From positions 56,448 through 120,447 of the forward strand of contig JAFGNA010000017.1 of NCBI GenBank assembly GCA_016927245.1: a stretch of 64,000 nt of DNA. Direction: 5' to 3'. The notes beneath the pieces were generated by a model that ran no database searches, had not been told where the DNA came from, and worked only from the letters and a program-made list of their open reading frames with translations. The translations under genes and the position numbers were made by a program. This DNA is from Candidatus Woesearchaeota archaeon (GTDB taxonomy: Archaea > Nanobdellota > Nanobdellia > Woesearchaeales > WJKR01). Position 1 is the first letter of the stretch. The number at the start of each line of letters is the position of its first letter. This document shows, piece by piece, positions 39,974 to 48,750 of this stretch.

Positions 39974-42900
39974 CCTCTGTCCAGCTCCCGGCAGTACTCG
40001 TTGTTCTGTCGTTGCACCTCGAACCAGCGGTCGAGGTTGTCGTTGTGGAACCTGATGCACACCTCGTCGTACTTCTTCGTGCTCTCGTGCTCGAGGAGCA
40101 CGCTCTTGGTCTTCTGGTACGGGTCCCCTTTGGGGACGTCGACGCGGTCGACGAGGAGGCCGTCGTAGTCGATGAGCTTGATGGGTTCCCGTCGGCTGCC
40201 GTCGGTGAGGTGCACGCTGAACGTGAGGTTCTCTTCCTCGATCGTGTTCGCGACGAACACGTTGATGTTGTACGTGAAATTGTCGTTGTTAAAGCTGTGG
40301 CTGATGCGGATGCCTTCGACGTGCGCGGCGGGGAAGAGGAACCCCTTGGCGTTCCTGCCGAGCATGAGCGTGCCGGGGTCTGACGCCTTGCCTAGTCGGC
40401 TCTCGCAGATCCTGTTCTCGAAGTCTATGTCGTTGTGGCGTTCCTGCCACCAGGATTTGTAGTTCTGGAACCACTCCTTGTCTTTGAGCCAGAGGTCGGT
40501 GTCCACCCACCCTTGCTTGTCATCGATCCACTTCGTGAACATGTTCATGTTGCGCGAGATGCGAGCGGTTGATTGCAGGATGTTCATCACGCCGGTCCAG
40601 TCACGGGTTATCTCACGGATGATGTAGAAGTTTGATTCGGTCTGTCGGAGGAGTTTTTTCACCTCCCGCTTGGCTTGCTTCGCGGCTTTCTCTTTGGCTT
40701 TCGCGTTTTCTCTAAGGAGTTCTACTATATTGCCGTCTTCTTTGTCATACACTTCTTCAAATCCTTCCAGGTCATCACAATGGTCCCCGCCAGTACAATG
40801 CCTTTGGCTGCCTTTCACATAAGAGCAGGCAACGATGTTGCCGCCTTCGTCGTATTTCACGGAAATGCTCTTGTAATCATCGATATTCTCGCCTTCTGGT
40901 ACGTCGATGCCGTATGTTTCCTTGAAGAAGTCATTCACGTTCTCGATATTCGATGATGCTCTGTGGTACTTGTCTTGTTCCTCGTCAAAATCATCTTCCA
41001 AAACCTTTATGTTGATGTCGCTGTCTCTGAGTTTATTCAGGAATTTCTCGCTCGTGGTTTTGGGGAAATTCATTCCTTTCCCGCGCTTGATGGCCTCTTC
41101 GAGAGAATTGCCGATATCATCCTTGGAGATGTCATAATTGAGGAGCAGTCCTTCTACAAAAAGCTGTCCTTCCTCTCCCATATCCCAAATCTTCTCCAAG
41201 CCGGCCGTCAGTTTATCCAGGTCTTGCTTGTAGCCGCCACCGTAGATGTACTCATAGGACGCTCCGTAGCCCTTTGCGGAGTCCTGCACTTGGCTGTTGT
41301 AAGATATCTCCCTGTCGTGCTCGGCCACTTTCGTGCCTGTATCGTATATCATTTTCTGGTGATTTATAAATGCTTCGAGGAGTTCGTCACCCCCTTCTTC
41401 CCTGAGGATCTCATCCAGATCTTCGTTGAACTCTTCTGTTTTCTTGATGATCGCCTCTATGTCTTCTTGGTTGAAATTGACGAATTCCCCGAATTCTCCT
41501 TCGTCGAATAAGATGTTGCCTTTTGAGTCGGTGAAGAAATACGCGACGTCCTTTCCTGAATTGTACAGTTCCAGGAGTGCTTGACCCTGAGGAGTCAACG
41601 TGGTGGAAGGATCCTTTAGCATGAGCTTGCCGTCTTCCTGCTTGAAAAATTCATTGTTCTCTATTCCGCCGGGCACGAGACGCTCGAAGATGTCGTTATG
41701 GGAGACGGGGTTGAGGAAGACGCTCGATGATCCGCTCGTAGGGAAGTCGACGGGGCCGAGGCCTGGTTCATCTTCGGTTCCCTCGTCGCCGGAGAGGGAG
41801 CCGCTCTCGCCGCCCACGTTCGTCCTGAACCTCGCGATGACAGGGTAGGGGAGGGGGTTGCTGTAATAGCCGCCAGGATAGCCGTAGTATGGTTGCTGCA
41901 GGCCGAGGCCGGAGCCGAGATTGTACGGGTAGCTCATGTAAGGATATTGCGGGTAGTTCAGTCCTTGGTAGCCTTGCGTGTAACGGAGCTGTTGTTGGAA
42001 CGTGCCGTAGGATTGCCGGTAGAGGTCCTTCGCGGAGAATCGTTGCGAATCGACGAAGAGCGAGTAGCCGCCGTCCCCTGTCGGGTGGACGGTGACGCGG
42101 TACTCGTTGTTGTCATCTCCTCTCATGGTGGCCGTGCACAGGCCCGTCGTGGTGCAGCGCATAGTCTGGCCGTTGCCGAAGGGGAAGGTCTGCTCGTTGA
42201 TGGGGTCTTTGTCACCGTCGACGTCGTAGTTCCAGTACAGGTTGTTCATGTCGATGTGCCCGTACGCGTTGGCGCAAGGGTCCGTACTAGCCGAGGGGTT
42301 GATGAGGACCTTGAACTGCTCGATCATCTGCACGATCTTGTTCGTGGCCTCGACGGCGCCCATCACCCCCGCCCTTGCCTTGCAGATGGCGTACGGAATC
42401 CTCGCCAGTCCGAGGCTCTTTATGGCTTCTTGCAGCGCCTCTCCTTCGAGCTTGGCCAGTTCCTGGTTCTTCAAGACCATGCCTGAGATGGTGCACGAGC
42501 CGCTGAAGCCCACTGTGGTGAAGAACGAGACGGGGTTGCTAAGCGTGTCGGCGAGATTGTGCGCGACGTTCTTGAACAGGCTGACGAAGGGGAGCCCGTT
42601 GACAGCGCCGCCGAGGAGGTAGGTGCACTTGTCGTACTTGTACGTTGCTTGGCAGGTGTCGAGCGTGGCGGTGCCGCTGTCGATGCCCGCGCTGAGGCAG
42701 AGGGCGTAGCCGCAGTCGATGCCTTGCCATTGTTCCATGTGGTACACCCAGGCGGGGACGCAGCCGGTCATGATGGCGGAGACGTAGCTGTCGTACGGGT
42801 TCATGGTGGAGAGGTAGTTCTCTTGGCCCATCGCCTGGGCTGCCTTGTCGAGGCCTTTGCCTATGTCTGTTCCTCCGAGCACGTTCTTGGCGGCGGTGGC

Positions 42901-44745
42901 GTTGCACTCCAAGAATGCGCAGTTCTTCCTGAGGAAGCCTGTCGTGCCGCCTTCGGCGAAATCCTGTAGGTTGCCACCGATGTTGTCCAGGGTGAGCGCG
43001 ATGTTGTACGTGACGGGGAAGGGGTACATGGCGGCCGCGGCTGATGAGAGCGCGCCGCCGGCGCTCTTCGTCGCGGAGAGCGTGCTGCAGGCAATCCTCG
43101 CGTAGTTCAGGATCTTCTTCGCCTCCTGCATCCTCGCAATGTTCTTCTCGGCCTCGTAGAGCGTGGTGTTGATCTCTTCTTGCACCTTCTCGCCCATCGT
43201 CTTCGATGCGTGCAATCGTACCTTGATGGTGACGTTCTCCACTTCTGGTTCGAGGTTGATGACGTCTCCCCGGTAGGTCATGATGGCGAGGGTGCAGCGG
43301 TATTCGAGGAGGTTGTGGTCTATGTCTTGGTAGTGTTCGCGCGCGGGCATGTTGAGCTTGACCATGACATCGTGTTCTCCGTAGTCGATGACTTCGAGGT
43401 AGAGGTCGCCGGCGGTGCCGACGAGGTTGCCGTGGGCGTCCTTGGTGAGTGGCTCGCACGACGTCTCTTGCCGCGGCTGGACGTCGAGGAGCTTCGCGGT
43501 CGACGTCTTCTTCTCGAGGTTGAGGTCGAGGTAGAAGTGCTTTGCGGTGTACGCTAGGTAGTGTTTGTTCGCGTATTGCTCTGGCGGGGTGTCGATGCCT
43601 TGCCAGTCATCCGGTGGTCCTTCGTTCTTGGGGAGGACGTCGAACTCCAGGTTTATCGTTTCTTCGTTGCCTGCGAAGTCGGTCGCGGTGAGGGGGAGCT
43701 TGATGTTCCTGAACAGCCCGTCGAGGTTGACGTCGAAGCTGGCCGTGCACGTCCACGTGTCCGTCTCCTCGAAGCGGCTGCACGAGCCGGTGACGGGCTC
43801 CTCAGATCCTAGTGCCTCGGCGTTGATGGTGATGTCGACGGCGCTGCCGTGCTCGGTCGCGTTGAACGAGACGGTGGCGGTGTCCATGGAGGGGAGGTAG
43901 GGTTTCTGCGCGGCGTCGTTCGTCGTGTCCACGCCGCTCGAGGTCGTGTACGCGATGGTGTCCTCGTCTATCTCTGGGGGCGAGGCGTCGCATATCGCTG
44001 TGCTTCCCGGGCTGGGTTGTACTTGGTTGCCCGCGTCGTCCTTGGTCTGCGGCAGGACGCGGAGGGTGAGTGCTCGGCCGTCCTCGCAGCTCGTCCTGGT
44101 GCGTCCCCAGCAGGTGAGGCCGTCGCAAGTCTCCACCCAGCCGTCCTTGGTGCCGATGCGGTACTGGACGTATCGTTTGTGGAAGCTCGCGACGCTGTCC
44201 GTGAACGTGATGGTGATGTTGTTCCAGCCGTCCTTGACGTAGCACGTCTCGTCGTCGCACGCGTCCGTGGTGATGCTCGCGACTTCCGGCCTGGTGTTGT
44301 CGATGGTGAACGAGGCGGTCTGTTCTATTTGTGTCTCTGTCCCGTCGTCGAGGGTGATGGTGAACTTGACGGTGATGGTTGATTGGTCGGTGTTGATGAC
44401 GAGTCCGGGGATGAGGCAGGTGAGCTTTCCTTGCCCTTTGGCGCAGCCGTTGGGCGGCGGCCCCATCTCCCTCTGGAGCTCCTCAGGATTCTTGGCCGGG
44501 TCGATCGCTGAGAGGTCTATCGTGACGGCTGCGACGTCGTCGGCGTCCGTGACGGTGAACGAGTACCACGCAGCGGCGGGCGTTCCTGGTTTGAGGTGGG
44601 TGATGGGCTCGTGGTCCCATTCGAACCGGGCGTCCGTGATGGCGGGGTCGGCCGCGGTGGTTGTTGAGAGGAGGAGGAAGCAGGCGAGCATGATGCTTGT
44701 CCTTACGTATAGGTTCAAAAAGCGTGCCACCTCTTTCTCGTCCAC
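39970..44745 (-). CDS. giant (1591 aa) secreted/surface protein with Ig-like N-terminal region
   Basis: signal-peptide-like MLACFLLLSTTTAADP; Ig-like repeats; ATGA overlap with downstream gene. Confidence 0.8.
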   Translation of the reverse strand: MDEKEVARFLNLYVRTSIMLACFLLLSTTTAADPAITDARFEWDHEPITHLKPGTPAAAWYSFTVTDADDVAAVTIDLSAIDPAKNPEELQREMGPPPNGCAKGQGKLTCLIPGLVINTDQSTITVKFTITLDDGTETQIEQTASFTIDNTRPEVASITTDACDDETCYVKDGWNNITITFTDSVASFHKRYVQYRIGTKDGWVETCDGLTCWGRTRTSCEDGRALTLRVLPQTKDDAGNQVQPSPGSTAICDASPPEIDEDTIAYTTSSGVDTTNDAAQKPYLPSMDTATVSFNATEHGSAVDITINAEALGSEEPVTGSCSRFEETDTWTCTASFDVNLDGLFRNIKLPLTATDFAGNEETINLEFDVLPKNEGPPDDWQGIDTPPEQYANKHYLAYTAKHFYLDLNLEKKTSTAKLLDVQPRQETSCEPLTKDAHGNLVGTAGDLYLEVIDYGEHDVMVKLNMPAREHYQDIDHNLLEYRCTLAIMTYRGDVINLEPEVENVTIKVRLHASKTMGEKVQEEINTTLYEAEKNIARMQEAKKILNYARIACSTLSATKSAGGALSSAAAAMYPFPVTYNIALTLDNIGGNLQDFAEGGTTGFLRKNCAFLECNATAAKNVLGGTDIGKGLDKAAQAMGQENYLSTMNPYDSYVSAIMTGCVPAWVYHMEQWQGIDCGYALCLSAGIDSGTATLDTCQATYKYDKCTYLLGGAVNGLPFVSLFKNVAHNLADTLSNPVSFFTTVGFSGSCTISGMVLKNQELAKLEGEALQEAIKSLGLARIPYAICKARAGVMGAVEATNKIVQMIEQFKVLINPSASTDPCANAYGHIDMNNLYWNYDVDGDKDPINEQTFPFGNGQTMRCTTTGLCTATMRGDDNNEYRVTVHPTGDGGYSLFVDSQRFSAKDLYRQSYGTFQQQLRYTQGYQGLNYPQYPYMSYPYNLGSGLGLQQPYYGYPGGYYSNPLPYPVIARFRTNVGGESGSLSGDEGTEDEPGLGPVDFPTSGSSSVFLNPVSHNDIFERLVPGGIENNEFFKQEDGKLMLKDPSTTLTPQGQALLELYNSGKDVAYFFTDSKGNILFDEGEFGEFVNFNQEDIEAIIKKTEEFNEDLDEILREEGGDELLEAFINHQKMIYDTGTKVAEHDREISYNSQVQDSAKGYGASYEYIYGGGYKQDLDKLTAGLEKIWDMGEEGQLFVEGLLLNYDISKDDIGNSLEEAIKRGKGMNFPKTTSEKFLNKLRDSDINIKVLEDDFDEEQDKYHRASSNIENVNDFFKETYGIDVPEGENIDDYKSISVKYDEGGNIVACSYVKGSQRHCTGGDHCDDLEGFEEVYDKEDGNIVELLRENAKAKEKAAKQAKREVKKLLRQTESNFYIIREITRDWTGVMNILQSTARISRNMNMFTKWIDDKQGWVDTDLWLKDKEWFQNYKSWWQERHNDIDFENRICESRLGKASDPGTLMLGRNAKGFLFPAAHVEGIRISHSFNNDNFTYNINVFVANTIEEENLTFSVHLTDGSRREPIKLIDYDGLLVDRVDVPKGDPYQKTKSVLLEHESTKKYDEVCIRFHNDNLDRWFEVQRQNNEYCRELDRG

Positions 44746-44793
44746 AACACCATGACACCCCTGGCAGGGGCCTTTATATAGTTTTCTATGGTG

Positions 44794-46959
44794 TCAGCGT
44801 GCTTGGCCGGTGATGCCCTTGTCGATGACAAGGGGCTTGCCGGCGGCGAGGAGTGGCTTGCCGTGCACGCTCGCTCCTTGCTCGTTGGCGTCGATGGTGA
44901 CGCTGAAGAACTCCTTGATGCTTATCCGTTCTTTCGGTTGCGGGGCTACTCCTGCGAGGGCTACGTGGTCTCCTGGCTTCGCATGAGGGGCGAGGACTAA
45001 TCCTACGCCTCCTTCGTCGTCCTCCGCGGCGAGGAGCATGCCGTGGCTCGTGACGCCTCGGAGCTTCGCGGGTTCGAGGTTGGCGACGAGGACGATGCGC
45101 TTGCCGACGAGCTCCTCCTTGTCGTAGTGCCCTTGCAATCCTGACACGATCTTTCGCCGGCCGAGGGGGCCGACGTCCAGCGTCTCGACGTAGAGCTTGT
45201 CCGCGTCCGGGTGCTGCTCGGCTTTCGTGATGGTGGCGACGCGGAGGTCGAATCCCTTGAACGTCTCCTCGGGGCTTGGTCGTTGCTTGCCGGCGAACCG
45301 TTCCTTGAGTGCCTGCACCTCTTTGTCCTCTACTTTCTTGAACAGGTGCTCCGGCTCGTTGATGCGGTGGCCGCCGAGGTTCAGCGCGCCGAGGTCGTCC
45401 CAGGCGCGCGGCTCGGTGCCGAGCTGCTCGAAGATGGCGTCGCTCGTCGCGGGCAGGTAGGGGTGGAGGAGGATGGCGAGGTCCTTGCACAGGTGTGCCA
45501 GGTAGTAGAGCGAGGTCTTCGCCTTGTCAGGGTCTTCCTTGATGGCCTTCCAGGGCTGGCTGGCCTGGAAGTACGCGTTGCCTTCCCGCGCGGCGTCCAT
45601 GGCTGCCTTGAGGGCGTCGCGCAGCCTGACCTCGTCCAGGAGTGCCGTGGCCTGCTCTTCTTTCTCCTTGACCTTGTTCCAGAACTCCTCGTCCTCTGTT
45701 GATGGCGCGGGCTCGGCCGTGATCGTGCTGTCCGCGTAGTTCCTGATGAACACGAGGGTTCGGTTGACGAGGTTGCCGAGGGTGGCGACGAGCTCGTTGT
45801 TGAGGTGGCTGGCGAAGTCGTGCCAGGAGAACTGGGTGTCGCTCGTCTCCGGCCTGACGCTGAGCAGGTAGTAGCGGTACGCGTCCGCGGGCAGCCCGGT
45901 CTTCTGCGCGTCGTCGCCGAACACGCCAATGCCTTTGGACTTGGAGAACTTGCCGTCCTCGTAGTTGAGGTAGTCCGTGCTGCTAAGGTTGCTCACCAGC
46001 GTCCAGGGCTGCTTCGTGCCGAGGAGGGTGGCCGGGAAGAGGAGAGTGTGGAAGGGGATGTTGTCCTTGCCCATGAACTGGACGAGCTTGACCTCCTCTG
46101 GTGCGTGCCACCACTCCTTGTACTTTTCGCCTACTAGTTGCTCGGTTATCGATATATACCCGATGGGGGCCTCGAACCAGACGTACAGGACCTTGTCCTC
46201 CCATCCTTTGAGCGGGACGGGGATGCCCCATTTGAGGTCTCGGGTGATACACCTTTTTTTCAGCCCTTCCTTCAACCAACCTTTGGTGACGTTCCTCGCG
46301 TTCGCCGCCCAGTCATCCTTGATTGATTGCTTCTTCATCCATCCTTCCAATAGCGGTTGCAAGTTCTCTAGGTCGAGGAAGAGGTGCTTGACCTTCTTGA
46401 TGACCGGGGCGGTGCCGGTTATCTTCGAGACGGGGTCGAGGAGCTCCTTCGGGTTGAGCATCTTGCCGCAGGCGTCGCACTGGTCGCCCCTCGCGCCCTC
46501 GTGCTTGCAGTAGGGACAGGTGCCTTCCACGTACCGGTCGGCGAGGAACTGTTCCGCTTGCTCGTCGTACGTCTGCTCGAGCTCGTCTTCCTTGATGTAG
46601 CCGTTCTCGTACAGCTTCTGGAAGATGTTCTGGGCATTCTTCACTTGCGTCGGGTGCGCGGTCCGCCCGAAGATGTCGAACTCGATGCGGAACCAGTCGT
46701 AGATGTCCTTGTGGATGGCGTAGTACTTGTCGCACAGCTGCTGCGGGGTGAGCCCTTCCTCTTTCGCTTTCATCTCGGTCGTGGTGCCGTGCTCGTCCGC
46801 GCCGCAGATGTAGAGGACGTTGTCCTCGCCGTACTTCGACCTGGCGAACCGGGCGTAGACGTCTGCTGAGAGGACGGCGCCGATGAGGTTGCCGAGGTGA
46901 GGCACGTTGTTCACGTACGGCAGCGCGCTGGTGATGAGTATGCGTTTGAAGGGTACCAC
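44794..46959 (-). CDS. metG: methionyl-tRNA synthetase with C-terminal tRNA-binding domain
   Basis: ILITSALPYVNNVPHLGNLIG; FSKSKGIGVF; C-terminal Trbp111-like region. Confidence 0.97.
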   Translation of the reverse strand: MVPFKRILITSALPYVNNVPHLGNLIGAVLSADVYARFARSKYGEDNVLYICGADEHGTTTEMKAKEEGLTPQQLCDKYYAIHKDIYDWFRIEFDIFGRTAHPTQVKNAQNIFQKLYENGYIKEDELEQTYDEQAEQFLADRYVEGTCPYCKHEGARGDQCDACGKMLNPKELLDPVSKITGTAPVIKKVKHLFLDLENLQPLLEGWMKKQSIKDDWAANARNVTKGWLKEGLKKRCITRDLKWGIPVPLKGWEDKVLYVWFEAPIGYISITEQLVGEKYKEWWHAPEEVKLVQFMGKDNIPFHTLLFPATLLGTKQPWTLVSNLSSTDYLNYEDGKFSKSKGIGVFGDDAQKTGLPADAYRYYLLSVRPETSDTQFSWHDFASHLNNELVATLGNLVNRTLVFIRNYADSTITAEPAPSTEDEEFWNKVKEKEEQATALLDEVRLRDALKAAMDAAREGNAYFQASQPWKAIKEDPDKAKTSLYYLAHLCKDLAILLHPYLPATSDAIFEQLGTEPRAWDDLGALNLGGHRINEPEHLFKKVEDKEVQALKERFAGKQRPSPEETFKGFDLRVATITKAEQHPDADKLYVETLDVGPLGRRKIVSGLQGHYDKEELVGKRIVLVANLEPAKLRGVTSHGMLLAAEDDEGGVGLVLAPHAKPGDHVALAGVAPQPKERISIKEFFSVTIDANEQGASVHGKPLLAAGKPLVIDKGITGQAR

Positions 46960-47007
46960 CCGTGCGGGGAGGGCGAGAAATGGTATTTAAAGGTTCGTAT
47001 TGGTTTG

Positions 47008-47382
47008 CTAGGGCTCGACTTTCTTGTCGAAGTCGAGCTCGTCGTCTTGGTTGAAGTGGAGGCCGTGCTTGAGCGCGACGTACGCTTTCTGGAGTTCCTT
47101 GCCGAGGTAGGCTGCGTGCTCCAGCTTGGTGATGAGTCCCATCTTGATGATCTTGTAGTATATTTGTCTTGGGTGGTCGCCGTCGATGAGGTAGCGCTGC
47201 TCGTGCTGGGGGGAGTAGGCGCGCACCATGATTTTCCCTTTGCGCGGGTAGGGCATGATGGTGAGGTAGGATTCGGGGTCTTGGTCCCAGGTGACGTCGT
47301 CGTCAGTTGCGTGGATGGTTTCGAACTCCTCGTTCTTCCTGAGTTGTTCCTCGTCGTCCTCTGGGTTGGGGTGGGAGGGCAT
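47008..47382 (-). CDS. hypothetical protein
   Basis: 124 aa ORF, immunoglobulin-binding-like not assigned; conserved-looking (YLTIMPYPRKGKIMVRAYSPQHEQRYLIDGDHPRQIYYKI). Confidence 0.65.
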   Translation of the reverse strand: MPSHPNPEDDEEQLRKNEEFETIHATDDDVTWDQDPESYLTIMPYPRKGKIMVRAYSPQHEQRYLIDGDHPRQIYYKIIKMGLITKLEHAAYLGKELQKAYVALKHGLHFNQDDELDFDKKVEP

Positions 47383-47420
47383 GGGTGGTGAGAAAGGAAT
47401 GCTTGTTTAAATAGGTTTAG

Positions 47421-47819
47421 TCATTTCTTCTTGGGCTCTTTCATCTTCTTCGTGAGTGCGATGGTGTGGCCGCAGTGCTCGCACGTCACGACGTAGGATG
47501 GCACGCCTTGGTGGGTCTTGCGCTTGTACCGTGTTGATGAGGCTCCTTCCTTGCCGCATGAGGGGCAGGTGTACGCGGCGCAGAGCGTGAGTGATTCTTC
47601 GTGCTCCTTCTTCTCCTCGGTGTAGCCGCATGCCGGGCACTCGTACGTGGTGGCTCTGATCTTGACCTTGCCTTTCTCTACTGGCTTGCCCATCAGTGCT
47701 CGCTCGCATCGCGGGCACTGCTTCTTCTTCGTCCATGCGGTGACGCGGCCTCGTGGTTCCAGGGTGCGCTTGGTGTAGTAGATGATTTCGTCCATGCTTT
47801 CTGGTTCTTCGCAGTCCAT
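47421..47819 (-). CDS. multi-zinc-ribbon protein
   Basis: CPRCERAL / CPACGYTE / CPSCGKEG / CEHCGHTI. Confidence 0.75.
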   Translation of the reverse strand: MDCEEPESMDEIIYYTKRTLEPRGRVTAWTKKKQCPRCERALMGKPVEKGKVKIRATTYECPACGYTEEKKEHEESLTLCAAYTCPSCGKEGASSTRYKRKTHQGVPSYVVTCEHCGHTIALTKKMKEPKKK

Positions 47820-48170
47820 GTTCTTTGCCCTTTTGTGTTGCCGTCCGGGTTCGTTTATTAATCTTTCTCCTTTCCCGGGCGGGCGTGGCGCTTTGTTCGT
47901 TGCTGGGAAGTTTTAGCGATACGCGCGCCTAGTCTCTGGTTGTTGTCGTCACTTATTGGTAGGCGTCAAGGAGATTTTTAAGTTTTTGGTTGTGGGTCTG
48001 GGAGGAACTTCTTGGCAGTGCTCTTGCGTCCAGAGGACAACTATTTTTTTACCACATGGGGAAAATTATTGTGCGGCATATGCGTCGAAATAGGCAGGAA
48101 AAATCGCATATGTTCTGACACCACAATTCACACGCCCACAATTTATTTAAAGGAGAGAGGATACGAGCAA

Positions 48171-48186
48171 ACACTATCCGTAGCGT
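48171..48186. promoter_or_regulatory. NrdR-box-like palindrome 1
   Basis: ACACTATCCGTAGCGT matches ACACWATATATWGTGT at 12/16 positions (hand count). Confidence 0.55.
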
Positions 48187-48202
48187 CCGGGACTAACCGG
48201 AA

Positions 48203-48218
48203 ACACTACGAATAGTAT
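48203..48218. promoter_or_regulatory. NrdR-box-like palindrome 2
   Basis: ACACTACGAATAGTAT matches consensus at 12/16; 32 bp from box 1 start-to-start. Confidence 0.55.
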
Positions 48219-48252
48219 CACTAGGTAAAGACAAAAAACACGGTGAACGGCC

Positions 48253-48726
48253 ATGCGCTGCCCCTACTGCCGCTACCCCGAGACCAAAGTCCTGGAGACC
48301 AGGGAGACCGAAGGCAACACCCGCCGGAGGCGTGAATGCCTCAGGTGCGCCAAGCGGTTCACCACGTACGAGCAAGCAGAACAGGACGAGCTCACCGTCA
48401 TCAAGAAGGACGGCCGACGAGAAGCGTTCGACCGCGACAAGCTCCTCAACGGCCTGCGCCGCGCCTGCGAGAAACGGCCCATCGAGCAAGCGCAGCTCGA
48501 GCGAGCAGTAGAAGACATCGAAGCAAGACTCATCAACCACAAGAAGTCAGCGGTGAAGAGCAGCCACATCGGCGAGATGGCCATGCGCCGGCTGAAGAAG
48601 CTCGACAACATCGCCTACCTCCGGTTCGCTTCCGTGTACCGGGACTTCGCGGACATCACCTCGTTCCAGGACGAAGTACGACAACTCGTGAGCGAGAACA
48701 AACAGAAAAAAGCGCTATCAGAATAG
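48253..48726 (+). CDS. nrdR: transcriptional regulator NrdR
   Basis: MRCPYCRYPETKVLETRETEGNTRRRRECLRCAKRFTTYE. Confidence 0.95.
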   Translation: MRCPYCRYPETKVLETRETEGNTRRRRECLRCAKRFTTYEQAEQDELTVIKKDGRREAFDRDKLLNGLRRACEKRPIEQAQLERAVEDIEARLINHKKSAVKSSHIGEMAMRRLKKLDNIAYLRFASVYRDFADITSFQDEVRQLVSENKQKKALSE

Positions 48727-48750
48727 AGAGCACACAGGTGAAATAACAAA

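Noticed and set aside
48012-48215. 67-aa ORF over the nrdR promoter
   Set aside because: Overlaps TATA-like sequence and NrdR-box palindromes; no domain.
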